Assembly (NCBI GenBank): GCA_021844725.1
Contig: JAKBSX010000185.1
Location: 1-6,273 of the forward strand
From: Actinomycetes bacterium
GTDB taxonomy: Bacteria; Actinomycetota; Acidimicrobiia; Acidimicrobiales; Acidimicrobiaceae
Direction of reading: 5' to 3'
Length of the DNA stretch: 6,273 nt
The position numbers and the translations under genes were made by a program. The notes beneath the pieces were generated by a model. It saw only the letters and a program-made list of their open reading frames with translations, searched no databases and had not been told where the DNA came from. This document shows, piece after piece, positions 1-6,111 of the stretch; position 1 is the stretch's first letter; each line of letters starts with the position of its first letter.

Positions 1-160
1 CTACCCACTCGCCAGAGGAGTCCTTTGCTACATAGCGCATCGTCTCGCCGACCATCCGGTGGCCCAGCCAGTGGTGCTCGTCGAGCTCCGTATCGAATCG
101 AACCCAGTCACCAGCTCTAATCGGGGCAACGTCCAGTCCTGTAAACCACGTATCACGCAT
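1..160 (-). CDS. DUF4338/DruA-like protein, N-terminal part (cut by window edge)
   Basis: An open frame runs from an ATG at 158-160 off the left edge of the window, giving 53 visible residues. An in-frame stop (170-172) lies just upstream, so this ATG is the only standard start. A purine-rich AGAGGTGG (173-180) sits about 12 nt upstream and could serve as a ribosome site. The visible protein contains DEHHWLGHRMVGETMRYVA (residues 27-45) followed by DSSGEWV. This resembles the conserved opening of DUF4338 proteins (H-x-LG, VGE-x-(L/M)RY, G-x-W). DUF4338 proteins occur as transposase-like or transposon-associated proteins and as DruA of the Druantia anti-phage system. Only the first domain is visible, so neither integrity nor role can be judged. 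It is separated from the sulfonate operon by about 590 bp and is unlikely to be part of it. The family call comes from pattern memory, not a search. Confidence 0.6.
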   Translation of the reverse strand, partial: MRDTWFTGLDVAPIRAGDWVRFDTELDEHHWLGHRMVGETMRYVAKDSSGEWV

Positions 161-748
161 CCACCATAACTACCACCTCTAAACGAAATACGCCAATCGA
201 GTTACGAAGCCGCAGGCTGCAGCCTTTCGGGTTCGACTATGAAAAGGCCGTGGCACCCAAGCAAGCTAAACCCTGGGTCTACCGCAACAAGTGATGTCCG
301 CTCGGATGGATAGAACGCCGACAGAGCCGGGTTGCCTTGAGAGTTCTCGACGGGACCACCGAGCTATTTTCGATGCAATGCGAATCCAAGATCTATAGGC
401 TGCCCGAGCCGCCTATTCCGCTCATACTTTTACTGTACGCGAGCCACTTCTAGCCGCATTAGATCGGAAAATCCTCACCCCCCTTTTCCTAAATGCACTC
501 CGAACGAATGAGTCCAGGGCGCAGATTGAGAATGGGTTGCCGCACCGATCCGGGTAGGGCAAGCAGCCAGAAGGCACCTCCCGACCGCCGTAAGTTGCAT
601 AGCCAGCCGACTATGAAGTCCCTTGCCGTTTTCACCTGACAGCCAAAATCAAGCAACTGTAGCCTAAGGTCATCGGCTCAGAAGGGCCATCTTCGCCTAG
701 TTGACATTGGATTTCCATCGCTTCTAACAGCAGATTTCGAAACACCGC
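161..748. other. gene-poor spacer with possible decayed coding remnants
   Basis: No intact gene, tRNA or rRNA is recognisable in these 588 bases. Two short frames read like protein but lack a sensible start. One is on the plus strand and ends at a TGA at 292-294, with C-terminal residues FDYEKAVAPKQAKPWVYRNK. The other is on the minus strand (489-677) and includes LLDFGCQVKTARDFIVGWL. A small inverted repeat, ATAGGC/GCCTAT, occupies 395-416. A second imperfect stem (222-228 with 241-248) surrounds a GGTTCGA that superficially resembles a tRNA T-loop, but no cloverleaf can be built. No T-rich hairpin that would terminate the exporter transcript is evident. The stretch is best read as decayed or insertion-scarred DNA between a mobile-type gene and the operon. 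Confidence 0.4.
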
Positions 749-1465
749 TTACCATGGACCCTTCAATACCGCGGCCAGGCCTCCTGCCGTTGCGATTACA
801 AGTACTGCGACCCGAAAAGCACGCTGATTGATCGATCCGAGAATCTTGCTTGAAAGAATAAATCCCGCAGCGACACCCGGCAATAACAAAGCAGTCAAGA
901 TCAGCCCTTCACTGCCAATCCGCCCAGCGGATCCAAGCGCTATCGCCGACACAGCAGCCCCAACGGTGACGAAAGCCGCCACTGTCGGACGGGCAACCGC
1001 TCCCGGCAGATCCTGGCATACCAGGCCGAACGGAGTGCCTCCCAATCCAGCTATGGTTCCCATTATTCCCGATGCAATACCTACCCCGAATAAGGATGGC
1101 GAATTCCTTTTAATGCGCCTCCTTGGCACCGTGATCAAAACAGCTACCAGCACCATCAAGCCCACAATCGGTCGCAATTTTGCACCTACTGTAACAGTCA
1201 AAATAAGAATCCCGATTGCGGTGCCGGGAAGGCGGCCAGCAAGTGCCCACCCCAAAGTTGACCTATCCAGCGTACCTCGTTCTCGCCAAGTTACAAAGAA
1301 GCTACCGATCATTGAAGCAAGGACGACAGGACCTGGCGCAAACCTCGGATCAATAAGCACAAGTAGAGGAGCGACAATAAGGTTTATACCGAATCCGATA
1401 GTTCCCTGGATTAGTGCGCCTATCATTTCTACGGCGATAGCGGCAATAGCCGCCTCCGGACTCAT
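749..1465 (-). CDS. TauE/SafE family membrane exporter, probable sulfite exporter
   Basis: The gene encodes a 238-residue, very hydrophobic protein with about 7-8 predicted membrane helices. It shows the internal two-fold repeat typical of the TauE/SafE (formerly DUF81) family. The first repeat has GTIGFGINLIVAPLLVLIDP (residues 21-40) and the second has GIMGTIAGLGGTPFGLVC (residues 133-150). A basic cytoplasmic loop (PRRRIKR, 114-120) separates the halves. Length is normal for the family. Members export sulfite, sulfoacetate or related organosulfur anions. Here, downstream of a C-S lyase and a sulfonate-type importer, sulfite export is the natural role. The ATG at 1463-1465 is the only in-frame standard start before a stop at 1490-1492. 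It has only a weak ribosome site (GGAA, 5 nt away). The gene begins 76 bp after the binding-protein stop and is likely last in the operon. Family assignment is firm; the substrate is inferred. Confidence 0.85.
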   Translation of the reverse strand: MSPEAAIAAIAVEMIGALIQGTIGFGINLIVAPLLVLIDPRFAPGPVVLASMIGSFFVTWRERGTLDRSTLGWALAGRLPGTAIGILILTVTVGAKLRPIVGLMVLVAVLITVPRRRIKRNSPSLFGVGIASGIMGTIAGLGGTPFGLVCQDLPGAVARPTVAAFVTVGAAVSAIALGSAGRIGSEGLILTALLLPGVAAGFILSSKILGSINQRAFRVAVLVIATAGGLAAVLKGPW

Positions 1466-1541
1466 ACGAGTTCCAGAAGCGGCAAAGCCTTAACCCCAAT
1501 ACCGACCACGCGTCCCACTCTTGAATTAGTCCGCACAAACC

Positions 1542-2582
1542 TCAGCTACCATGAGTACCATACAAAGTCGGCAGTTCCATCTGTTGAATAGAGCTGGGCG
1601 CCGTATGAATAAGGCCTATAGACTTCATGAACTTTGCGTATGCCAAATATCCATGAGGTGTTACCGTCCAATGCTCTGTCGAACTCGTGATATCAGCCTT
1701 GGCTGCCGCTGCGGAAAGAGTACCATGCTCGTAGGCTGAAATTATCGTAGCCGCCTTGCTTGGATCCGTATTTAGTAAGTTGACGGCACGCTTTATCTGG
1801 GCATAAAGAATCTGCATTTCAGCTTTATGGCTATTGTAATAACTAGAAAGAACGAATGCACTGTTGAAAGTAGACGGACCAAATAGCTGGTAACTCTTGA
1901 GCAGCACATGTCCACCTGCCGCTACTTCTTCCTGCTGGAACGGTGGGGCATCAAGTGCTCCTTGAACTGATCCAGAAACAAATGCTTGCTCTGCCACCGG
2001 GTGAGAAAGAATAGTTAGATTCTGGTCAAGCGCACTTGGATTACCTAAATACTTCTGCGCCGCCTTCTTCAATATAATGGCCTGGATAGAAGTCGGTGCG
2101 ACAACCGCAATCCTGTCGCTAGGGGTAATGTCCTTGAAAGACTTGATCGAAGGCTTAACCACCAACCAGAGATCCGTCTCACCGAGGGACGATAGTAGTT
2201 TCCAACCCACACCCGAAGACCATCCAAGCACGAAAGGTGCAATGCCGCCAGCTCCCACACCAATACTCCCGGATATCATTCCGGTCTCCATGGCTGAACC
2301 CGAATTAAGCGAATCCCAGGTCACGCTTACACCAGGCATAGCCTGCTTTAGCCAACCTTCTTGCTCGACTATATACAGTGGAGAATAACCGAGATCGGGC
2401 TGAACGGCTATCACCAGACTCCCATGTAGGTTTGCCCCCGATGACGCCGACGTAGTAGCCGACGAACTCGAAGAAGTAGACGAACTCGATCCACAAGCTG
2501 CAAGCGACAACGAAGCTGCTAATAGTCCAGCAGTCACACGAACAAGGCTTTTACGCCCAAAGACTTCTCTAACTTTCCCCAT
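1542..2582 (-). CDS. ABC transporter substrate-binding lipoprotein, sulfonate/nitrate/taurine type (SsuA/NMT1-like)
   Basis: This 346-residue protein opens with a basic n-region, a hydrophobic segment (about 16-28) and a lipobox LAAC with the lipidated Cys at residue 30. A Ser/Thr-rich linker follows (about 32-49), and the protein should be anchored to the outer face of the membrane. The mature part fits the SsuA/TauA/NMT1 binding-protein fold. Supporting stretches are LVIAVQPDLGYSPLYIVEQEGW (56-77, the usual first strand and ligand-pocket region), AMETGMISGSIGVGAGGIAPF (97-117, the 'low-abundance slot' segment) and VSGSVQGALDAPP (202-214). It would deliver the sulfonate to the permease encoded just upstream in the transcript. 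The ATG at 2580-2582 follows a GGGGG purine run (2594-2598) at a rather long 11-nt distance. The 111-bp gap upstream may hold its own promoter, which would suit the excess of binding protein usually needed. The exact ligand cannot be read from the sequence. Confidence 0.88.
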   Translation of the reverse strand: MGKVREVFGRKSLVRVTAGLLAASLSLAACGSSSSTSSSSSATTSASSGANLHGSLVIAVQPDLGYSPLYIVEQEGWLKQAMPGVSVTWDSLNSGSAMETGMISGSIGVGAGGIAPFVLGWSSGVGWKLLSSLGETDLWLVVKPSIKSFKDITPSDRIAVVAPTSIQAIILKKAAQKYLGNPSALDQNLTILSHPVAEQAFVSGSVQGALDAPPFQQEEVAAGGHVLLKSYQLFGPSTFNSAFVLSSYYNSHKAEMQILYAQIKRAVNLLNTDPSKAATIISAYEHGTLSAAAAKADITSSTEHWTVTPHGYLAYAKFMKSIGLIHTAPSSIQQMELPTLYGTHGS

Positions 2583-2640
2583 GCTAATGTTTTCCCCCTT
2601 TTACAATAAGACTTGACATATTCGACTCTGACCAATTCAA

Positions 2641-2668
2641 TTCATACCAACCGAAAAGCACTAGTAAA
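2641..2668 (-). promoter_or_regulatory. possible internal promoter for the binding-protein gene
   Basis: On the minus strand a -35-like TTTACT (2663-2668) and a -10-like TATGAA (2641-2646) are 16 nt apart, each matching 4 of 6 consensus bases. Transcription would start about 50 bases upstream of the binding-protein ATG. The -35 element lies inside the paired ACTAGT motif, which would suit control by a repressor or activator. The prediction is weak and based only on consensus matching. Confidence 0.3.
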
Positions 2669-2673
2669 CTAGT
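2660..2673. repeat. paired ACTAGT palindromes (possible operator)
   Basis: Two copies of the self-complementary hexamer ACTAGT (2660-2665 and 2668-2673) are separated by AA. Together they form both a direct repeat and an almost perfect inverted repeat of 14 bp. It lies in the 111-bp gap between the permease and binding-protein genes, the only intergenic space of that size inside the transporter block. Such a symmetric site could bind a dimeric regulator, but no cognate regulator is in the window. Confidence 0.4.
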
Positions 2674-2693
2674 TATTACTTATTGAATGACTC

Positions 2694-3581
2694 TTATGAT
2701 CTCTTCATTCCCCATCGAACCATTGTGTTGCGCTCCAGCACATTAAGTAGCGATTCGATGAGAATTCCAATCAGGGCAATTGTAATAAGTCCAGCAAATA
2801 CCTGAGGTATCTTTAGAAAGTACTGATTCTCATTGATGTAGTATCCAAGGCCACCAGAACCTCCCGCAGTCCCAAAAATCAATTCTGCCGCAATGACGGT
2901 GCGCCATGAAAATGCCCAGCCAACCTTTAGACCGCTCATTATGTCTGGCAAAGCAGCTGGAAGCAGAACATCCTTGACTAACTTCCAACCCTTTAAGCCA
3001 AGATTTCGAGCAGCCATAAGCAGTGTCGCGTTCACTGTGCTGAACCCAGTACTCACGTTTATTGTGATGGGCCATACAGTACCCAGAACCGTGACAAATA
3101 CCAGTGCCTTGTTATTTAGGCCGAACCAGATAATAGCAAGAGGAAGTATCGCTATGGACGGGAGCGGATTTATCATTGATGTCATCAGGACCACAAAGTC
3201 GCGGCCAATGGTGGTTGTGATAGCCAATACCGTAAAGAGTACTCCAATGCCAATCGCCAAAATCATGCTGCCAACCAACACCTCCATTGTCGTCAGCGTT
3301 GCATGGCCTATATTTCCATTACGCCAACCATCAATGAACGCTCCTACCGCAGAGCTAGGACTAGCGATAATGAGATGGCTGACGTGTTCTACCGAGACGT
3401 AGGCCTGCCAGAAGCCAACTAGGACAATCAGGATCAATGATCTACGCACAGCGCCGGGAAGCTTTGACCATCTAGAAGTACGCGGCCCTACCAGCCCTAC
3501 CCGAGGTAGTCCCGTTTTTGACGCACCCACCGCGTGCTGGTCCGTCGTGGCAACCGGTCTTTCTTCAGCCTTCGACACCAT
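2694..3581 (-). CDS. ABC transporter permease, sulfonate/taurine type (SsuC/TauC-like)
   Basis: The gene encodes a 295-residue inner-membrane permease with the BPD_transp_1 (MetI-like) fold. It has a long hydrophilic N-terminus of about 45 residues, then about six membrane helices. The ATPase-contacting EAA loop is clear: AARNLGLKGWKLVKDVLLP followed by AALPDIMSGLKVGWAFSWR (about residues 190-227). The preceding PLPSIAILPLAIIWFGLNNKA segment is typical of SsuC/TauC/NrtB permeases. I chose the ATG at 3579-3581 because GAGGAG (3586-3591) precedes it by 4 nt. An in-frame TTG at 3605 would add eight residues but has no ribosome site. With the chosen start, the gene overlaps the end of the ATPase gene by 17 bp, indicating translational coupling. 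It forms the membrane channel of the importer, presumably as a homodimer, with the neighbouring ATPase and binding protein. Confidence 0.9.
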   Translation of the reverse strand: MVSKAEERPVATTDQHAVGASKTGLPRVGLVGPRTSRWSKLPGAVRRSLILIVLVGFWQAYVSVEHVSHLIIASPSSAVGAFIDGWRNGNIGHATLTTMEVLVGSMILAIGIGVLFTVLAITTTIGRDFVVLMTSMINPLPSIAILPLAIIWFGLNNKALVFVTVLGTVWPITINVSTGFSTVNATLLMAARNLGLKGWKLVKDVLLPAALPDIMSGLKVGWAFSWRTVIAAELIFGTAGGSGGLGYYINENQYFLKIPQVFAGLITIALIGILIESLLNVLERNTMVRWGMKRS

Positions 3582-4365
3582 GCAACTCCTCATCTCCCGC
3601 GCCAAGCAGCTTGTGAAGATTGCTCTGCAATTCGATGTAGCGGGGGTCTTCAGGTCCCTTTAGGTCCCGGACATCCACCACGGCCAAAACCTGAGAGGGA
3701 GGCGGCCCAAAAACCACAATCCGATCCCCGAGTGTCATTGCTTCCTGAATGGAGTGCGTGACAAAAAGTACAGCGACTTTGGTTTCATCGGCAATACGTT
3801 TGAGCTCCCGCTGCAGACGCGCCCTCGTGATAGCATCGAGGCTCCCAAACGGTTCGTCCATAAGAAGCATTACGGGCTTTAACGCCAGAGCACGCGCAAT
3901 AGCCACTCGCTGCTTCATGCCACCCGAAAGCTGATGCGGATACCGATTAGCGGCCTCTGCAAGGCCGATCATATCTATAAAGTCTCGTGCTCTTTCCACT
4001 GCCTCCTGGCGGCTGTAACCTATGACCCGAAGTGGATAAGCCACGTTACCTAGCACAGTACGCCAGGTAAAGAGTTGATCAAACTCCTGGAACACCACTG
4101 CACGATCTGGTCCAGGAGTGAGATTGGTTCTGCCATCGAAACGAATCGTGCCAGCCTCTGGATAAAGGAATCCGGCCACTGCTTTGAGCAAGGTCGACTT
4201 TCCGCACCCTGAAGGGCCAATGAGCATAAGCCGCTCATGGCGTCCCATCTCAAAACTCACGTCACTAACCGCAGTCACCACTTGGTGTTGGAGTTGGTAG
4301 CAGATCTTGACGTGCTCCACTTGGAGCAGAGGCTTATCTTCACCTGCGCCTTGGTCGCTGTCCAA
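3565..4365 (-). CDS. ABC transporter ATP-binding protein, sulfonate/taurine type (SsuB/TauB-like)
   Basis: This is the 266-residue cytoplasmic ATPase of the importer, and all nucleotide-binding motifs are intact. Numbered from the chosen start: Walker A GPSGCGKST (about 50-58), Q-loop in VFQEFDQLF (Gln 93), signature LSGGMKQR (146-153), Walker B VMLLMDEP (165-172), D-loop SLDA (175-178) and H-loop His 204 in VTHSIQE. The FQE-x-x-QLF-x-W stretch and overall length fit the nitrate/sulfonate/taurine subfamily. No ATG start is available near the N-terminus. I chose the TTG at 4363-4365 because a strong AGGGAG (4372-4377) lies 6 nt upstream. A TTG at 4399-4401 would add 12 residues (278 in total) but would put this ribosome site inside the coding region. 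The gene follows suyB after about 100 bp containing a stem-loop, and its end overlaps the permease start. ATP hydrolysis here should power sulfonate uptake. Confidence 0.92.
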   Translation of the reverse strand: MDSDQGAGEDKPLLQVEHVKICYQLQHQVVTAVSDVSFEMGRHERLMLIGPSGCGKSTLLKAVAGFLYPEAGTIRFDGRTNLTPGPDRAVVFQEFDQLFTWRTVLGNVAYPLRVIGYSRQEAVERARDFIDMIGLAEAANRYPHQLSGGMKQRVAIARALALKPVMLLMDEPFGSLDAITRARLQRELKRIADETKVAVLFVTHSIQEAMTLGDRIVVFGPPPSQVLAVVDVRDLKGPEDPRYIELQSNLHKLLGAGDEELHGVEG

Positions 4366-4371
4366 AACTAA

Positions 4372-4382
4372 CTCCCTCCCCC
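4372..4382 (-). promoter_or_regulatory. ribosome binding site that decides a TTG start
   Basis: The minus strand reads GGGGGAGGGAG here, the strongest Shine-Dalgarno-like stretch in the gap after suyB. Its AGGGAG core ends 6 nt before the TTG at 4363-4365. This favours that codon over the upstream TTG at 4401 as the ATPase start. Confidence 0.55.
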
Positions 4383-4428
4383 TCAATCCGGCTATGGCCA
4401 ACTAACACCCCCCTATCCAATTTGTCTT

Positions 4429-4458
4429 ATGCGTGACCCAGCGAACTGGATCACGCAT
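4429..4458 (-). promoter_or_regulatory. intercistronic stem-loop between suyB-like gene and transporter genes
   Basis: On the minus strand ATGCGTGATCC pairs with GGGTCACGCAT, giving an 11-bp stem with one G-U pair and an 8-nt loop (arms 4448-4458 and 4429-4439). It begins 8 nt after the suyB-like stop codon. No run of U follows the stem in the minus-strand transcript, so it is not a classical intrinsic terminator. It more likely stabilises or partially uncouples the suyAB segment from the transporter segment, or acts as an operator-like inverted repeat. Confidence 0.6.
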
Positions 4459-4466
4459 TTAAGTAC

Positions 4467-5624
4467 TTAGGCGCTCCTGTATAGCTTGGTTATGACAAAC
4501 TCCCGGTGGCCATTAGCTTCGGCAGCCGTTAGGCGTCCGTTGATCGTTCGGTCCACGACTTCCATCAAACGATCTCCCGCTTCCTTTAAGCCATATTCCT
4601 GGCGAATCAGCCCCGAGACATCCAAGTCGATATGCTCGGCCATGGTTTTGGCGGTAAGGGGGTTCGCCGTGATTTTGATGACAGGCTCAATAGGGTTGCC
4701 GATGACATTGCCCTGTCCAGTTGGAAATATATGAATCACAGCTCCAGCCGCCGCCATCAAAGTGATGCACTCCGCCGCAGCCGAAGACGTATCCATAAAG
4801 TTGAGGCCCTTCACCTTCGGTGCAACTGCAGGCTCCAGGGCATCAACCACCGGCACCGAACCGGTCTTTGCTATGTTCCCAAACGCCTTCTCCTCGATAG
4901 TTGATAGTCCACCTCGGATGTTTCCCTGAGTTGGTTGTGACCCGAGAAGGTCGACCCCCGCCTCTTCAACAGTGCGGAAGTAGTCATCGAAAAAGGCTTG
5001 GAATTTGCCACGTACGGTATCGTCAATGCAGCGGTTAGCAATCAAGTGTTCGCCACCAGTCAGTTCGGTGGTCTCACCAAAGAGGACAGTACCACCAGCA
5101 AAGACGGTTCGGTCGACGGCTTGCGACGTCGTTGGGCAGGAGCCTAGACCACTTGTGGTATCCGATTCTCCGCATTTAATGGACATCATGACCTCAGACC
5201 GTTCCACTGGGGTCCGTACGATCTCACTTGCATCCTGCAACATCTGTGCAGCTAGCCGCGCCCCTTTGGCTATTGTGGCAAAATCGCCATTCCGCTCTAT
5301 GGAGAGCCTTGCGACCGGCTTCTGGGAAGCTTCGATCCCATCAGCTACTCGATCGGTCCAAGATGGTTCTATCCCGACAACCACCGCTCCAGCTACATTC
5401 GGGTTGCATCCAGTTCCTATAAGGGTCCGAAACGTAAGTTCCAAATCCTCACCAAACTGGAGACGCCCGTAACTGTGGGGGAGAGCGATGGTGCCGGGAA
5501 CTAGGGCCGCGATCCCCTCGACAGCCGCATTTGAGAGGTCATCAACAGCCAAAATGATGACATGGTTACGGATTCCAACGGCTCCGTTGGCGCGTCGATA
5601 TCCGGTTAAGCCTTCGTTTGCCAC
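4467..5624 (-). CDS. suyB: UxaA-family lyase large subunit, probable (R)-sulfolactate sulfo-lyase beta (SuyB-like)
   Basis: The 385-residue product matches the C-terminal (catalytic) part of altronate/galactarate dehydratases, which exists as a separate subunit in SuyB. Family landmarks are GYRRANGAVGIRNHVIIL (8-25), TGCNPNVAGAVVVG (71-84), KCGESDTTSGLGSCP (150-164), QPTQGNIRGGLSTIEEKAFG (230-249) and FPTGQGNVIGNPIEPVIKIT (300-319). SuyAB (EC 4.4.1.24) is an iron-dependent enzyme converting (R)-3-sulfolactate to pyruvate and sulfite. The size, near 41 kDa, fits the known SuyB. A GTG start at 5622-5624 is set by AGGAG (5631-5635), 6 nt upstream. The gene overlaps the small subunit by 19 bp, implying coupled, equimolar synthesis. 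The main alternative is a split sugar-acid dehydratase. The downstream sulfonate-type importer and TauE-like exporter favour the sulfo-lyase. The family is certain; the substrate is an inference. Confidence 0.75.
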   Translation of the reverse strand: MANEGLTGYRRANGAVGIRNHVIILAVDDLSNAAVEGIAALVPGTIALPHSYGRLQFGEDLELTFRTLIGTGCNPNVAGAVVVGIEPSWTDRVADGIEASQKPVARLSIERNGDFATIAKGARLAAQMLQDASEIVRTPVERSEVMMSIKCGESDTTSGLGSCPTTSQAVDRTVFAGGTVLFGETTELTGGEHLIANRCIDDTVRGKFQAFFDDYFRTVEEAGVDLLGSQPTQGNIRGGLSTIEEKAFGNIAKTGSVPVVDALEPAVAPKVKGLNFMDTSSAAAECITLMAAAGAVIHIFPTGQGNVIGNPIEPVIKITANPLTAKTMAEHIDLDVSGLIRQEYGLKEAGDRLMEVVDRTINGRLTAAEANGHREFVITKLYRSA

Positions 5625-5902
5625 TTGTTACTCCTGATATTATGTACATGGACTAGTTCACCAACAGCTATGTCTTGGGTTGCAACTCCCACAGTCTCGC
5701 CATACTCGATCACCGGGGACCCAGCGGGAATAGCGACTAACGCCACCTTGTGTCCAAGCGGGATCGCCTTGGGGATGTTTACCGTCAGACGCTTTTCACT
5801 GTCGAGGAAAGCAAGAGTCCCGACTCCTGGCTCGACATCTCGTACCGCTACCGCCACCGAGTCTTTCTCTTGGTGTCCGAGGAAGCCAAGTTCATCGCTC
5901 AT
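5606..5902 (-). CDS. suyA: UxaA-family SAF-domain small subunit, probable (R)-sulfolactate sulfo-lyase alpha (SuyA-like)
   Basis: The 98-residue protein corresponds to the N-terminal SAF domain of altronate and galactarate dehydratases. The characteristic run is IPKAIPLGHKVALVAIPAG (43-61), then VIEYGETVGVATQDIAVGE (64-82) and the terminal VHVHN (84-88). The conserved GHK and HVHN histidines are present. In SuyAB this domain is a free subunit of roughly 8-10 kDa pairing with SuyB, matching the arrangement here. The ATG at 5900-5902 is fixed by an in-frame TGA (5906-5908) directly upstream and by GAGG (5909-5912), 6 nt away. It is the first gene after a strong promoter, and its end overlaps suyB by 19 bp. 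The split SAF and catalytic genes also occur for sugar-acid dehydratases, so the sulfolactate assignment depends on the neighbours. Confidence 0.75.
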   Translation of the reverse strand: MSDELGFLGHQEKDSVAVAVRDVEPGVGTLAFLDSEKRLTVNIPKAIPLGHKVALVAIPAGSPVIEYGETVGVATQDIAVGELVHVHNIRSNKWQTKA

Positions 5903-5918
5903 ACATCACCTCAAGCTC

Positions 5919-5933
5919 CTATATCTCCTTCAT
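5919..5933 (-). other. possible leader mini-ORF (Met-Lys-Glu-Ile)
   Basis: In the predicted 5' untranslated region of suyA, an ATG (5931-5933) is followed by three codons and TAG. It is preceded by AGAGGT (5941-5946) at 7 nt, a plausible ribosome site. A second, overlapping frame from a GTG at 5956-5958 encodes 15 residues and ends in a TGA (5911-5913) that touches the suyA Shine-Dalgarno. Either could be a leader for translational control, but frames this short arise readily by chance. Confidence 0.2.
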
Positions 5934-5964
5934 GGGTATGACCTCTGTCCACTACCACTCGGCC

Positions 5965-5993
5965 ATGATATCGACTGGAAGTGGAGCTGTCAA
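5965..5993 (-). promoter_or_regulatory. sigma70-type promoter of the suyA-led operon
   Basis: The minus strand has a perfect -35 TTGACA (5988-5993), a 17-nt spacer and a -10 TATCAT (5965-5970, 5 of 6 matches). An A/T-rich stretch (about 5994-6024) lies directly upstream and could act as an UP element. Transcription would start near 5957-5959, leaving a leader of about 55 nt before the suyA ATG. This is the best consensus promoter I found in the window, and it faces the whole operon. Confidence 0.7.
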
Positions 5994-6007
5994 TCATTAT
6001 TAGCTTT

Positions 6008-6027
6008 TTTAGGGTAATTATTTAGGG
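6008..6027. repeat. tandem TTTAGGG motif upstream of the operon promoter
   Basis: TTTAGGG occurs at 6008-6014 and again at 6021-6027, a 13-bp period. The pair is about 15 bp upstream of the -35 box. It could be an activator site or simply part of the A/T-rich upstream element. The motif is short, so confidence is low. Confidence 0.2.
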
Positions 6028-6111
6028 CCTCAACGCATTGGCAGCACGCCGGACGACCATCGGGTTCTCCAGTCGACACGCTTCGCCACGAGAAGTAATG
6101 CGACCTCAAGA

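Noticed and set aside
222..249. GGTTCGA within a small stem, suggestive of a tRNA T-arm
   Set aside because: No acceptor, D or anticodon arms can be assembled around it.
828..1493. A 221-codon plus-strand frame opposite the exporter gene
   Set aside because: It is Pro/Thr/Ile-rich low-complexity antisense of a clear TauE/SafE membrane protein. It has no recognisable motif and is a shadow.
2612..2640. Plus-strand TTGACA with TTCAAT 17 nt later
   Set aside because: It would drive transcription antisense to the permease, where no plus-strand gene exists. It is probably coincidental.
2893..3402. A 169-codon plus-strand frame opposite the permease
   Set aside because: It is antisense to a permease with an intact EAA loop, has no domain signature, and is best explained as a shadow frame.
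5005..5472. A 155-codon plus-strand frame opposite suyB
   Set aside because: The minus-strand frame carries all the UxaA-family motifs, while the plus frame shows none.
5919..5930. GAAGGAGATATA, resembling the phage T7 gene 10 ribosome site
   Set aside because: No start codon lies at the proper distance, and the natural suyA ribosome site is closer to its ATG. It is a chance similarity.
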